A stretch of DNA of 64,000 nucleotides from Pardosa pseudoannulata (GCA_032207245.1 CM063502.1:47763404-47827403), one strand, 5' to 3'; counted from the stretch's first letter, positions 46,050-59,060 are shown. Notes: generated by a model not told the origin, from the letters alone. A program made the numbers and translations.

Positions 46050-48300
46050 AAACTTATAGTTTTCACCACTAAAATTTTTTACAAAAAATTTTAGTAAAAA
46101 ATACAATGTTACATATACCAGAATTAATCTACACACCTTCTGAACTAAAAATACCTTAATTACCACAGAGAAATGAACAAACTTTCCAAGAATTTGTACT
46201 ATATAAAAGACAGAAGGGACCAATCATATAGCTTTGATTTTATGGTCTAAAAGTCTAACAATTTACTTAGTGTTTACTTAACCTTATATCTATTTCCTAG
46301 CTGCTTTTTTGATTATAATTAAATATTTGTTCTTCAACTAGAAATTTTGAATGATAATCATGTAAGTACTTAATTCCTTTAAATACCAACCCATTAGCCA
46401 GTCTCCAAATTTCAGCATATAAACTGTGCGGGAAAATTCAAATTGAAGCATGTTATTTTCATGTCCAAAGCTACAGAAAAAATATTTCCCATATATAATT
46501 TTACAGATAATAAAAATGCCTAAATTTCAATATGCTTCATTACTTGGCTACACATGTATCTCATAATGCAATATTGCCAATACAAGATTATATGACACAG
46601 AACAACCCTGAGCATGTTAACCCTCTCGCATGCGGCAGTTGAAATATCTAGCAGAATGTGAAGTTTACAAAAAGACGGCTATAGTTGAAATATCAATCAG
46701 GCATTTCCCCTCCCCACTGTCCATTTTTCATCTGTCACAGTATTTGAGTTGTCATCAGAAACATTGTTATCTATCACTGGTTTTATTTTCTTATTTCTGG
46801 AGGGGTGCATTTCTCCCCTATGTGGAAATTCCCTTGAGTCATTCTCTAAAAGAGTAATAACTTTTATCATTTATTAGTTTTTACAGTATATCTTACATTT
46901 GCATGTGATAATTTTGTCAGGAATTCGGTGAAGGAAATTTTATTATTCATATGATTTTGGTTGTTATAGTAGACAAAATTTTCTAATTTGTAAAGAGATA
47001 CAGAATTAATTGATAGAAAATTCAAAAACATTCGACTATTTTAACATGATTTATATGTTAGTGTAATATCTATATGTGTATGTATTAACTGCTCAATGCT
47101 AATTTAAATATTAGTAAGAAAAGGGAAAAAATATTTGAACAATTTGAAAATTTTCTTGTATAATAAATGGTATGTACAAAAAACGTATATAGATATCTTA
47201 TTTTATTTTATTTTTTTTTTAAAGAAGAAAGTTAGTAATTACATTAAAGGCCTGACTAAATAACAGTTGTGTCCAGAACACAATCCAGTTTGGAAGGTGA
47301 AAACATTACAATTTAATTCAAATGTTACAGTTTATTCTTATACTATCAAATTCCCATATCATAGGTGGCCTTTTAAATAAATTAATAGAATCTTCCTAGT
47401 ATTTATACTGCACAAATTTTCGTGCCTAGGACATGTACCCAGAGTGCTTAATCCATAGTTTTACTTTTTTTTATGCATTCATATAAGCATGTAATATTAT
47501 TGATAATTTGCCTACCTTTGCCTTCAAATCAATGATTATGCTTTATCTATTTGTTTTTGTGCTTATTTAATTTCTAATTCAGTAATTAGTTTTATAACTG
47601 TGGGTAATAAGGAAATAAAAACAAAATACTATTATAATCTGTTTTCTAATTTAAGGTTATAATTTTATATGAATGTGATTATGCTCTAAGATACTGACAA
47701 ATTTAGGAAGGGGGGTAGAAAAATTAGGTTGGGCCCTGGGGACCCAACCTAATAAAGAACTAAATTCGACAAAGAAAGATACAAAAGATCTATAAAATCA
47801 TCAAAATATCTTACCTTAATATTGCTTGAATTTATTCATTATATGCTAAATCTTGTGCACTTATACATTTTAATATAACCTAATCTATAAAATATATCTA
47901 TTAATACCTATATATTTTAATGTAATGTATATTAATGATTTGTAAGCGTTGTTGATGTTGTGCAACTTAAAAAATATCTAAATATAATCAAATAAAATAT
48001 GTTTATATATATTAAAATTTTATTTTTTATTCTGATAGCATTTATTTTTAGGTAATTTTTTGTCATATTTTCGGTGTATCAAATTAGAAATTCTATCACA
48101 TAAGATAAAATATCTCAAAGTCATTAACGAAATATTTACGTACAATCGTAAATGAGCACATAAAAATAAATTTCAAAACTTTATAATAGTTTAACACTAA
48201 TATTTTTGATTTTATATTGGAATTAAAACTAAAAACAAAATGAAATATTAAAGTAATTTTTTTGCATCTAGTACTTAACAGTTTATCAAATATCTACAGA
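46050..48300. other. Intergenic, no gene recognised
   Basis: AT-rich. TTAACCCTCTCGCATGCGGC at 46617 could be a piggyBac-type end without a partner. A 9-bp hairpin (TAGGTTGGG/CCCAACCTA) lies near 47725-47753. No exon was recognised. Confidence 0.5.
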
Positions 48301-48304
48301 TGTT

Positions 48305-48400
48305 ACTATGTCTACTCAATATCATCTTAATTGGTTAGCAATGGTGCCATTTAACTTTAATTGTGCAATAAATTATTCTGAAATAAGTTAACAGAAAAAA
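48305..48400 (+). repeat. Dispersed repeat R3, copy 1
   Basis: It shares ATATCATCTTAATTGGTTAG and AATAAATTATTCTGAAA with 49268-49370 in the same orientation. Confidence 0.6.
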
Positions 48401-48487
48401 ACTTTTGAGAAAAAAAAAGTTACAGCATTGGTTTGTGAGGAGTTGAGTTGTCATCTTAATACATTATTATTTTAGAGAGTTTTTTTG

Positions 48488-48643
48488 TTTGGGTTTGGAG
48501 CACTGTAGTCTACTTTTTGCAATACGAGGACTAATAAGACTGGGATCTACTGCTTAAAGCCAATTCCAAACAACTACAAACATCCATGCCACAGTGGGAT
48601 TTGAACCCACAAACTCTGGCACCAACAATCAGCACCCAAACCA
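48488..48643 (-). mobile_element. tRNA-derived SINE, older copy
   Basis: Member of the 21849 family: B-box-like GTGGGTTCAAATCCCACTG, CATGGATG, CTTATTAGTCCTCG, and a shortened CCAAACCC tail. It lies 320 bp beyond the end of the CDK gene. No clear target duplication. Confidence 0.75.
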
Positions 48644-48831
48644 TTTTTTGACTATTTTAAAGAGGAGTTAGAAAAAAGGTATGAGTTATTAAAATTATTT
48701 CAAAAAAAGTTTTACTTATAAAATAAAATCAATCCTTGGTCCATGTGCAGTATAATAATGTCATGATTAATACAAATAAATGCTATTTCTGAATTTGCAG
48801 ACTGAAATATTCTTTTTATCCTTGTTGTTCT

Positions 48832-48837
48832 TTTATT
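48832..48837 (-). promoter_or_regulatory. Candidate poly(A) signal of the CDK gene
   Basis: AATAAA on the minus strand about 127 nt after the kinase stop codon. The position is plausible for 3' end formation; no transcript evidence is available. Confidence 0.45.
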
Positions 48838-48963
48838 TGAAATGATTTTAAAATACAGAAAGATGGAGCTGATGAGAAAAACAATAATTACATAATGAAG
48901 TCTCAATGTCATGAAAATAGATATATCCATCTTAACCAATGAAAAATATGTGATTAAATCAAG

Positions 48964-49043
48964 TTACATTCCTATAATCACTTGTACTGGATGAATTGCT
49001 TTAGATGCCTTCAATGTTTCCACAAGTTCATCTTGTGAGCAAG
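48964..49043 (-). CDS. CDK10-like last exon
   Basis: Acceptor TTAATTTTAG|CTTGCT. It encodes [20 protein letters not shown] and ends VIIGM-stop. This tail is short and not conserved in detail. Confidence 0.75.
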
Positions 49044-52000
49044 CTAAAATTAAAAAAGAAATTAAACATAAATAACATTTTTTTCCTTTTAAAGTAGAGC
49101 TGGCTCTGTGTGGTAAACCAGGTAAGTAACTGCCAATAATAGCAAAGTGTAGAGCAGGAAAGCCACTTTAATTAAGAGTAAAATAAACAGAATCCAAAAC
49201 ATTCATTTCAATTTCTATCAACTAGAAAATAAATGAATAATAAAATCAAATGTAAAATTGTTTAAGAACCATGTCTATTCAATATCATCTTAATTAGTTG
49301 GCACTGTTACCATTGAACATGAATTATGTAATAAATTATTCTGAAAGAAGTTATTAATGGAAAAGAAACTGATAGATACTCTTCTAACATAGATGTGTAC
49401 GTTATATAGTATTATTATTATAGTTTTAAATATATATTTAAGATATCTTTAAAAATAGTAGGCAGACATTTTACTTTTATAAGTTCTCTGTTATTAGTTC
49501 ATTTAAAATGTAAAATTTGGTTTAACAATAAAAAAAAATCTTCCATAAATCTATATTAGTATGTATTATTTTAATTAAATTATGTCATTTTCTTTTAAAC
49601 ATGGTTCTTCTATGGTTCTGTACTTAATTAAATTTTTTAAGCTTAGGGGTGGCATTTTTTAGGTTTGCCAACAGAGGCAAAAATGGTAGGACTAGTCCTG
49701 CTTCAAAGTAAAAGATTATTCAAAATCAACACATACACACACTCAAATATTGTGAAAGAAAATATTATCAATGTATAGTTTAAAAAATTTAACAAATTAA
49801 CTTTGTGATTAAAAATTTAAATCAAAAGATCTCTCCATTTGTTCCTTCCACTTGAACAAGAATGAGTGAGTATACATATAAACACACAACTTATTCTTAA
49901 ATAAATTACTACTCTCACCTAATGGAGATTCTTTGAAATATGACATTTGTAAGCACTGTTCTGCAGAAGCCCTGAAACATAAGTTTTTTGAGGATATTAA
50001 TTTCAAATAACATTATCTGATTATACAAATTAGTCAGAAGTAATACATGCACATATAATTAAAGACATTAAAAAGTACTTTTTGGAATTTAAAAGTATAA
50101 GTATCTTTTTATTGAAAATATTTTGCTTCAAGTAAAACGGATTGAATATTTAGACTTACTCTATGGAAAATTGTTTTTAAGTATGAGATATTTTACAAAG
50201 GCTATTAATGATTATAATTTAAATAATTGGAACCAGTAAAAATGATATTTCCATCCTTTCTCAGAAGCAGGATTTTGACTTGGATACCTGAAAGCAGTGC
50301 TTTATCATTTGGCCATTGTTCAGCTTAGTACTTGTAGAATAGTTTTTATATAAGAAGAAAGCAGAAAAAAAACCCCCCACAAACAGCTTATTTGTTATAG
50401 TGAAAAATGAATTAAAACTAGTATTAGAAGCCATACTATTAGTTTTAAGCTTAGTGTAACTTCCTAAGCTGAACAAATTGGAAGTAGAGTAATAGTACTT
50501 AAATATGTAAAGATTTTGTGACTGTATTTATAGTAATGCTACATAAACTTTAATTTGCAGTGTTTCTGTGCAATATCAGTGATTTTGGTGACATCTTTCT
50601 TGAGTGTAGCATCAGTGTTAATGTTGATATGACTATTTATCTAGAAATTACAGTAACATACAACATTTGACCAACATCTCAGAGTGTCGATGGCATGGAA
50701 TGCATTAATCTTACCTTTATAAAATAAAAGAAAACTTAAATTTTATCTGACAAGTACATTTATTTTACGGACTATACTATCATACAAATATTAAATTATG
50801 CTTAATTTGCAATTAAAAATTTTAATTCATACATACCTATTTGAAGGATTATACAAAAGAGTTCTTTGTAGCAGGGCAATTGTAGCTGTTGTTTCAGATT
50901 GAAAAGTAGATCTTATTCTGTTGTACCTGATTATTTAAAATAAATATACTTTTACAATAAGAAACTATAATAATGTAAAACCCACAAATATTCCATATAA
51001 ACAATGTTATAAAATATAGTTGCTATACATAAAACATGAAGTTATAGAAAACAATTCACATCTGATTCATTATTAATATAGTACAAATTATTATTATTAC
51101 TCAAATACAGTTCATAATCAATTATCCTGAATGAATCATAAAAAGGAATAGGAGTTTAAGAAAAAATTCTGTTAAACTATTATACATACAAAAATTTAAA
51201 GAAAATATATAGTATTTAAAAAGTAAGAGCTCACTTGATTCATTACTGAGAGAGATAAAAAAAACACTGTTACACCAGAAAAACTTTGCAAAAACTTATT
51301 ATTTTTTAGTAGATTTTTCCATTATAATAGACAAACATAAAACATGTTTACTCTTTATTATAATAGTATATATTTGGTCAGTAACATTTATGGGGATACC
51401 CTGCATATGAAATCTTTCATAGGTATATACACGTGTGTGTGTATTAAGTTTGGTAGCTACGTATTCCAAAATAGCTAACCTGATCTTCAAGGAATTTTGC
51501 ATGGTAATTCAAGAAAAACTGGAAAGATTTAAGGTAAATTACACTGAGTACAAGTTAAAGTCCTAATGGAAACTGAACTTTTTATTTATTTATTTTACCA
51601 TCATCAGTTCTGGTGACTTAAGAATACTCTACTGTATCTACATTTTTCAATAATGTGATAAACTCATTAAAATGCATGAGTAAACTTATTCATTGCATTG
51701 AGAAGAAAGGTGACTACATCAAGAAAAGGCATTTAATATACATATATGAAATTACAAAAACATATTGGCTATTGAATTTTTAAAAATGGAAAGGTGTAAT
51801 ATTTTGGACATGCCTTATTTATATAACAGAGATAGTAGCTACTTTGTACCTAGCATCTGATCTGGGTATTTCCAGTTCCCAAACAAAAGATATTGTTTAT
51901 CTCAAAATTTAAATTAATTTTTAGAATTTAATACATAAGCAGTTTTAAGAATTTTAAATAACTTAGAATAACACATTTTATTTTAATTTTCTTTATAAAA

Positions 52001-52688
52001 TTCCTATTACACTTGGGGATTATCTTTTCTCTAGGCTACAAGAACAGCAACTAGGTTTCTTGCATGATAAAGAGAATTAAGTGACCTATACAAAGAAAAA
52101 GTCCAATTCCACAGAAGATAATAACGAGTTTTCCTAGATCTGCATAGTAAATAATCACTAATTATCTCTAATCAACTGTGTGACAAAAATTACTTTTAAT
52201 TTTCCAAATGATTATTCTCTTACCAGGAGAAAAAGATTTTCATTTTATATAGGGAAGTTAAAAAAGAAATATGCCACACAAAACTGTTAAACTTAAATAA
52301 TTCAATTAAATTTTGTTAAAAAGCCCTGAAATTTATCTTAAAACCCATTTAAAACACTACCTCATGACTTAAGTTACTAAATTATATTTTACCACATAAT
52401 TAAAAGGTAAATATATCAAATGATGACAAAATATAGCAGCCAAATCTAATTTAGAATATAATTAGTGCAAAATTCCATTAAGACAGGTTCATCCATTTTG
52501 GAATGCATAACAAACATACATACACAGAAAAAAATATATATATATATAATGGATTTTATGTATATATAGTTTAGTTATGAGGTAATAGTTAGTTACTTCA
52601 TAACTAAACTTCAGTCTGGGTAATTAAAGTTATAATTATTTCAAAATTTAAATTATTGCTACCAATATAAACAGTTTTGAAAACAGAA

Positions 52689-52727
<39 letters not shown>

Positions 52728-53366
52728 CTTATTTCAATTAAATTTAATGTACTTCATAAACTTAAGATATATAAACTAAATCAAAGGACTATTTAACAAT
52801 TAATCTTTGCATTATTCCACTAACAAAAATGTAGGGACCTTTTTGGCAAGATTATTTCAACAGAACTAAGTTATTTTACCATAACTGAAAATATCAACAA
52901 TGTGACAAATAAAATGTTAAATATTTTTAATTTAACATTGATGACTTTATTACCACTGTACACAGTTATACATTCTAATATATAACAAATGGCAAAATGA
53001 AATAAAAAGAATAATAAAAAATTTAAATAACTAATATTTTTGACCTAAAAACACTATCTTTATATAAAAACCTCCATTGTTTCAAAGCACATTTTATTTT
53101 TATAATCCCATGAATTAAGTAAACCTGAAAGATTTCAGTTATTTTGGCACATCATTCATAGAAAATTATACAGAGTATATTGACACTAAGCTGCATGGTG
53201 AAAAATTTCTTTTTACATATTTATCATAGACTAGATATCCAAACACAATTGAACATGCCTAAAACCGACCCAAAATTGACCTGAATCATTATATTACACA
53301 AAATTGCATCAAGATAGGTCCAGAATGCATAGCAAAAATATATACTTATACTCACAAACCTAAAGG

Positions 53367-53399
<33 letters not shown>

Positions 53400-56300
53400 A
53401 TACACAGATAGGAACTATGCTATAAACCTTTTAGTCATATAAAAAAAGGGATACAGAAAATAAATGATAAGTAAAGAACAAAACATACGGTTGTAATCGC
53501 AGGTAATACTTTCTTGCTATTGGAAGTGATGAATAGCCCTATAAATGGAAGGATATTTATAAAATTAAAAACTAATAATAGAAAACATACAAAATAATTT
53601 TACTAACTATCACCACATACAAGTTTAATCAGATAAATTAATAGTTGAAAACAAATAGGAAAATTTCATATGGCAAAAAAAATATTTTTTGACAATTTTT
53701 TGGGAAAATATAATTTTTAATCTATTTCATTCAGAACTTGCCACTGCATCACTAACATGGCTGCTTTGAGTTTTTTATTTTTCTGTACAAAACAGTTCAA
53801 CAAAAAATGATAGATGTAAGAAATGTTATTTTTACCTGTCATAATAAACAGTAGACAGAGCAGGAATTCAACCAAAAATTTTATTAACTATTTCTTAATT
53901 ATTTATAACGATAAATCTAAAACACTATGATTAAAAAATGTGAATGTCTCACGTGTGACAGAAGTTAATGCCACGCAACACCTCAATGTATTGTGACCTT
54001 GTTGTGATGAGTGGGCTTGCGTGTGCCAATGACCTGATGGGCTATGTCGACGGTAGTTTTATCACTGATAGGGTCACTCATGGCGAACAGGCTATCAGTG
54101 AGGCACCTGGTAAACTACAACACATCCCTTTATATCATGATGGAAGAACAGTAAAGAAATTTGGATGCTGCATCGTCCGTTGTGCAGCTAAAAAAGGGAC
54201 ACGTTCAGGATTTAGGTAAAAGGTCCTGTTCAAAAAATATGATAGTCTCCAGGGTTAGCTGGTTCTATGTGAGCCACTGACAACTCCAAGCTCTCTCTGT
54301 TAGAGAAAGTAACAACCAGTAAGAAGGCCAGCCTTCCCTCTGATGTTGCCTGTGATGACATTTGTCGATTAAACAACTCTGGGGCAGAGTTGAGCCATAT
54401 CTCATCTTTGGCTTCAAATCAAGGAAGAACTGAAGTCCAAGGTTCACCATTGGGCAAGTATGGGCCCTAGTGAAAAGCAGCTTCCCCGCAGAGGTGCTGG
54501 ATCTTCTGGTCTAACCAAGACTTAGAAGCAATATCGAAGGCAGAAGCTGAAGTCTGCTGGCAACACGGCTATGCTCATAAAGTTAGCTGTTGTTGGTGAT
54601 AATTACCCAACTATCGAGCTTACTGAGGAGAAGAATCATGTCATCAGGTGTACCATTCTTGAGTGGATGGATTCTGTCCCTCTGGACAATCTGCTGCTCA
54701 AAGTTGTTGATATGGTGTTTTGGGGAGGGGCTTTGATAGTCCAGTGTAGGGATTGTACCACAGTGGACTGGATAAGGAACTCTCTTGATGGCGATAGGCA
54801 GGTTTTGGATAGGGAGGTACTCAAAGTGTTGATTGTTAATGAACTACCGAAACCTTGCAAGATTGACCACAGGGATAGGAGCGTGTAAACCACGGATTAT
54901 AGCATTATACTAAAGCATCTTCAAAGGTTTAATGAAGGCCTTAATACTAGCCATTGGAGAGCTCTACATGTCTCCTCTGAGTTGGATAGCTCCAGGTAGA
55001 TATTTAAGGTGGAAGAAGCTGATGTGGATTCCATTAAAAAGCTTAACTTGAGAGCCTACTCAGGGTTGGACCATGAGGGTTTTAAGATCCTGTAAAGGAA
55101 GAAAGACACTGAAGGGTAGCCTTCTGAGGACAAGCCTTCAGATGATGAGCCTGAGGCAACTGTTTCTGAAGCTGCTACTGCATAAGGATCGTCAAAGGTA
55201 ACTGAGTTTGAGGATATTGAGGTCACCTCAGAGTCAAATACTGTCTGCAAGATGTCTGAGTGCTCCAGTTCAGAGATTGACCCCCTGCCTTGAAGCAGTA
55301 AGGGTAAGTTCCCATTCTGCCCTTTTCTTTCCTTCTTTTTGCCTTCATGGCTGGAATTACAGTGGAGAATGGTCTTTAATGCTCTCACAGGTTGTATTAA
55401 AACTACCCCTACTCCTGCTCTAGAACTTTTGCTGGCCATGCTTCCTTTGCATCTAATGACTGAAGCTGAGGCTATATAATATCTGAAGCGTTTTAAGAGT
55501 CTGGGTCTTTGCAGAGATTACTCTTTTTATCTCTCTTGGGGACGTTTTGTCTTTTCCGTGGCTTACAAGGCATTTTTGCAATACCTACTGATGTTTTCAT
55601 TACTAGGTTTACTTTTTGTAAACCTTACAGTGTTCATTTCCCCTCTTGGGAGGATTGGTTTAAGAATCCTAGGTGGCTTAAGGGCAACTGCAGGGTTTGG
55701 TTTACTGATGGTTCTAAACTTAAGGTGGGTCCTGCTTTTGAGGAATGGAGGGCTGACCTGTACGTTGCAAATCTGCAGTCTCACTCTAACCCAAACGAAA
55801 TGCTTGAACCCATCGTGCTACTGTCATATATGGTAAAGCATTTGTGCCACAGGCTTCCACTAATCCTTGATAACATTCTGTTGCATTTTTGCTACAGGTA
55901 ACCTCAATTTTAAGCCACGACCGCTAATCACCTTTTGAAAACATGCTTTACAGCGATGGAAACGAAACTCCTCACTGTAACGCCACAAAAGAAGTATCCT
56001 TCTAAGTAGATTGACTGTACACACTGTTGCACTGTACACATTGACAACGGCGCCACCTCACTGCTCCCATATCCTATTTGTGCATGCCCGCCCTTCTGCG
56101 AGTTTCAAGGTTAAGTTGCTACTATTTAATTTAAAACTCTCATATAATAAAGGGTACAATAATAAGGGAGAACCAAAATTTAATCTTGTTTCCCTATTTG
56201 CCTTAGGTTAGTACTGCATGTGCATATTTGCTGTCTTGTATTTGACTCAATTTTGGAATTACATATCATAAATAATATTTTGCTTTCATAAATAATTACT

Positions 56301-58218
56301 ACAATGATAGAAGAAAAGTTAAAAGATATAAATATGGGAATGTAATACTATTAAATAACTTACAGGCCATAAACTTTCTGTTGGAGTTCCAAGAAGATCA
56401 ATAATTAATTTTATAATGTCAGAATCTGATTTCCCACAAAACAATGCCTTTTGCTTTATCAATTCAGCAAAAATACACCCACAAGACCTAAAGATAAAGA
56501 TATCAATAACAGACAAATTAGATAAATTATGAATTATATAACTATAAATTTTTTTAAAATTAAAATTTCATTTACGTAATGATTAGCCAGTTGATGGCCA
56601 AGTCAATATAGTATTGCCTTTCAAACTTGAATTTCACTAGTGTCTTGCAGATATTCAACAGTTTGCAGATATTAAGAATTTACTTTAAGTAGGCCAGGTT
56701 CCATAAACCCTCAAATAACAAATCTCTTCATAATAATACTTGTAAATAATAAAAACTGAATAGACAGCACAAAATATATCATGTGTACCTACAAAATAAT
56801 AAATATTTATGGTAGATTGGCAGTTAATAAATAAAAATATATTAAAGTATTAAATATATTAAAGTAAAAAAATATATTAAAGTACTAAATATATTAAAGT
56901 AAAAAAATATATTTAAGTATAAACAACTTTAACAAAAAACTATGTAAAAAATTTCTTTTTTTGCATGAACTAAGCCATTTCAAAGCCTTTCCTTTAGATG
57001 ATATAAGAGATTTTTGAGGGGCATGCTAAAACTGATAAACCAAAAGGATACGATTTAATAAATATGTGACTTGTGAATAGTATAAAACGTATCAAGCTAA
57101 GACTAATAAAGGAGATTCTATTCTAGTCTATGGAATGAAAACTAATTTTTAATAACATATTTCGGCACCTGTGGTACAAATGGTTTTTATTATTGTATAA
57201 ATATGAATCATCTTTTAAATAACTAGTATGAAGTATTTTATGAATAAATTACTATAAAATTTTTGTTCTTATTTCTCAGTGTTTTAAAACTGAATTATAT
57301 TTGAATTATATTTTATCCTAATGTGAAATAAAATCAAAATTACATCAATTATAACAAAATACAAGTTACAAATTACATCAAAATTACATAAATTTATTAT
57401 GATAGGAAATTTATTTTAAACAGTCTACTGATTTAATGATTTTATTAAAATTTAAGAAAAAAATCATTTATATTTACATAGACACAAGTATACATACTTA
57501 AAAGTTAACAATAAATTTAGCCCTTATATTTAAAACTTAACAATATTTTTAAGGATAAATAGTTAAAAAGTATTCAAATTCTGAAAAATATTTGATCTAA
57601 TGAAATTTAGGGCAAAATCATAAACTTATGTTAGTTACCATATATCAACAGTAGAAGTATATTTTATAGAACCAAATAAGATCTCTGGAGCTTTGTACCT
57701 GAAATAATAAAAAAGGTTCAAAATATATTATGATAAATGAGTACTTTAAAAAAAATTAAAAAATTTCCAAAATGAATAATATAATGAAACATTTTAATAT
57801 TTTTACTATGAAAACATCATAAGTATTTAAAATTATATTACTATAATTAAAAATAAGTATTTCCTGGAACTAATGTGAAAATTTTATCATTCAACTGAAA
57901 ATGTCTAGAGAAACTTAACATAAATAAATCCTTATTTTAAATTTCAAGAAGATATCAGTCAAGACTGAGGAAATGATTATAATAACATTATAATTTTATG
58001 TTAGATAATGATTATAAATTTGAATATTTAGTGATATTACAAAAATATTAACATATGTATATATAGGTATTTAGGCTTAACAAAATTTTCAAATCAGTTA
58101 GGATACCTTATTAAATATTAATATGTAATAATTTTTATACTTTCTGATGCTTACCATCTTACTCCTACATTTGGAGTCATATTGCCAGGAGTTATTTTCC
58201 GAGACAAACCAAAGTCAG
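48964..58218 (-). CDS. CDK10-like protein kinase, C-terminal half (5' exons outside window)
   Basis: Seven exons (58155-58218, 57639-57698, 56364-56487, 53489-53538, 50837-50926, 49919-49971, 48964-49043) join in phase with canonical GT-AG sites and no stop until TAA at 48966-48964. In order they encode DFGLSR (activation-loop start), [18 protein letters not shown] (the APE motif), [15 protein letters not shown] (subdomain IX), [30 protein letters not shown] (conserved Arg of subdomain XI) and SYFKESPL. The MTP before the loop end and the tail [19 protein letters not shown] match CDK10 better than CDK11 from memory. CDK10 pairs with cyclin M and acts on transcription factors and ciliogenesis. 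The glycine loop, the cyclin-binding helix and HRDLK are missing here and should lie beyond 64 kb. GLSR and YKAPE are mild changes from GLAR and YRAPE. Confidence 0.85.
49044..49918. other. CDK intron before the last exon
   Basis: GT-AG intron with repeat R3. The rest is AT-rich with nothing recognised. Confidence 0.75.
49268..49370 (+). repeat. Dispersed repeat R3, copy 2
   Basis: Second copy of 48305-48400, in the intron before the last kinase exon. Confidence 0.6.
49919..49971 (-). CDS. CDK10-like exon, SYFKESPL
   Basis: Acceptor ATGTTTCAG|GGCTTC, donor ATTAG|GTGAGA. It encodes [17 protein letters not shown], the end of the kinase fold. Confidence 0.87.
49972..50836. other. CDK intron
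   Basis: GT-AG intron with one SINE-like tRNA head. Nothing else was recognised. Confidence 0.75.
50262..50336 (-). repeat. tRNA-like SINE head
   Basis: The minus strand shows TGGCCAAATGATAAAGCAC as an A box and CAAGTCAAAATCCTGC as a degraded B box at tRNA spacing. It lies sense to the kinase. Confidence 0.5.
50837..50926 (-). CDS. CDK10-like exon, subdomain XI
   Basis: Acceptor TAATCAG|GTACAA, donor AATAG|GTATGT. It encodes YNRIRSTF and [12 protein letters not shown], with the conserved Arg codon split at the exon end. Confidence 0.87.
52690..52724. repeat. Poly-A tract
   Basis: About 34 adenines with no recognisable retroposon body upstream. Confidence 0.9.
53371..53398. repeat. (AT)n microsatellite
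   Basis: Pure AT dinucleotides. Confidence 0.95.
53489..53538 (-). CDS. CDK10-like exon, GYSSLP
   Basis: Acceptor CATTTATAG|GGCTAT, donor CAACC|GTATGT. It encodes [16 protein letters not shown], the equivalent of GFSKLPLVxxYxLRxQP in CDK10. Confidence 0.85.
53950..55905 (+). mobile_element. Non-LTR retrotransposon (RNase H type), internally deleted
   Basis: From left to right: a GC-richer leader; an ORF1-like region with [20 protein letters not shown] and [15 protein letters not shown], resembling the DUF4780-type ORF1 of arthropod LINEs; then [19 protein letters not shown] with TEAEAI, the linker after the reverse transcriptase; and [11 protein letters not shown], the start of RNase H. The endonuclease and the reverse-transcriptase catalytic core are missing. 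In-frame stops occur (for example near 55440-55480). ORF1 words near 54430-54580 match the copy on the minus strand at 63.87-64.0 kb, so both belong to one family. Confidence 0.75.
54571..54888 (+). pseudogene. LINE ORF1 fragment (DUF4780-like)
   Basis: A 105-codon frame reads [19 protein letters not shown], then [30 protein letters not shown] and [14 protein letters not shown]. Spacing fits DUF4780-type ORF1 proteins (from memory), which are thought to bind nucleic acid. Upstream and downstream continuations need frame changes. Confidence 0.6.
56364..56487 (-). CDS. CDK10-like exon, subdomains IX-X
   Basis: Acceptor TTATCTTTAG|GTCTTG, donor CCT|GTAAGT. It encodes [16 protein letters not shown] through [11 protein letters not shown]. 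Confidence 0.9.
56488..57638. other. CDK intron
   Basis: A 1.15-kb GT-AG intron with a minisatellite and no other recognised feature. Confidence 0.75.
56837..56920. repeat. Minisatellite
   Basis: Units of about 34 bp built from AAATATATTAAAGTA repeated roughly three times, in a kinase intron. Confidence 0.75.
57639..57698 (-). CDS. CDK10-like exon with APE
   Basis: Acceptor TTATTTCAG|GTACAA, donor ATATG|GTAACT. It encodes [19 protein letters not shown] with Trp codons split at both ends. Confidence 0.88.
57699..58154. other. CDK intron
   Basis: A 456-bp AT-rich GT-AG intron. Nothing recognised. Confidence 0.8.
58155..58218 (-). CDS. CDK10-like exon with DFG
   Basis: Acceptor TTTTAACAG|CTGAC, donor AGATG|GTAAGC. 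It encodes [20 protein letters not shown]. It enters in phase 1, with Ala split across the junction. Confidence 0.85.
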
Positions 58219-58744
58219 CTGTTAAAAGAAAAATGAAAAAGCATTTTTTATCTAAAAACCATTTAAAGTTTTTTTTTTCAATTCTTCTCTTTTTATTTTC
58301 TTTATGCATTAAGCAATACTATGTTATAATTTTCCAATTTTCTCCTTGTTTCAAGGCTTCTCTTTCTATTTGAATAATTGTCATTAATCATTTTACATGC
58401 TCTTTCAATGGAATTATATAATCCTTCAAGTTCATTCAATGTAAATTTTTTTCTCTACATGTACATTTTTCTCAATTTTACTTCAAGATTCTGAGAGTTC
58501 GAATAAACTAGATAAATTTGGCAACATTTAAAGAATCATTGCCTAAGTGTTTAAGTTGTACAATGTCTTATGAAATTGTATTCTTTTTGAGAATCAAAGG
58601 GGAAAATATAATACAATGAAGCCTAATGGTTTGCTTTTCTATTCAGTACAATGAAAAGAGATGACAGGTGGAAAGAAATGTACGGTAACATAGATATCAA
58701 TCATTTAATGAATCATTCACATAACACATTACAGAGAGACAACG

Positions 58745-58860
58745 ATAACAAGTCCAAAAGTAGCTGAATGGATAGGATGTTGTTCTTCAGTTTCAGAGTT
58801 CATAGGCTTAAAATCTTACAGTTTAGTAGCTGTGTCAGCTGTAGTTAGTAAAAAGAGAGT
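58745..58860 (+). repeat. Degraded tRNA-derived SINE
   Basis: TAGCTGAATGGATAGGATG is an A-box match. GTTCATAGGCTTAAAATCTT sits where a B box would be. It is strongly mutated. Confidence 0.45.
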
Positions 58861-59008
58861 TAAAGGTGCAATAAGGAAAGAATATGAAAAAGAATCTCCT
58901 GTTAATAATATGTACATTAATTATGACTTGTAACATCTTCTAAAAATATATAATTAAAAAGAAAAAGAAAATTCAATTTTTGAGTGAAAGTGTCTCAACA
59001 GAAGAAAT

Positions 59009-59011
59009 TGG

Positions 59012-59060
<49 letters not shown>
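59009..59060. repeat. Poly-A tract
   Basis: About 50 adenines. It is on the opposite strand to the LINE at its right, so it is not that element's tail. Confidence 0.9.

Larger units (their letters stand above)
50927..53488. other. CDK intron
   Basis: A 2.56-kb GT-AG intron. It holds a poly-A run at about 52690-52724 and a (AT)n tract at 53371-53398. No coding trace. Confidence 0.75.
53539..56363. other. CDK intron with LINE insertion
   Basis: A 2.8-kb GT-AG intron of which about 2 kb is an antisense, decayed non-LTR element. The remainder (55910-56350) includes a GC-richer patch with nothing recognised. Confidence 0.8.

Noticed and set aside
45851..46072. Plus-strand open frame of 73 codons
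   Set aside because: It is the antisense shadow of the Tc1 transposase remnant.
46617..46860. piggyBac element starting TTAACCCTCTCGCATGCGG
   Set aside because: No partner inverted end with TTAA was found downstream, so only a lone end-like word is present.
59009..59060. Poly-A tail of the LINE at 59.2 kb
   Set aside because: The LINE is on the minus strand, so its tail would appear as poly-T here.
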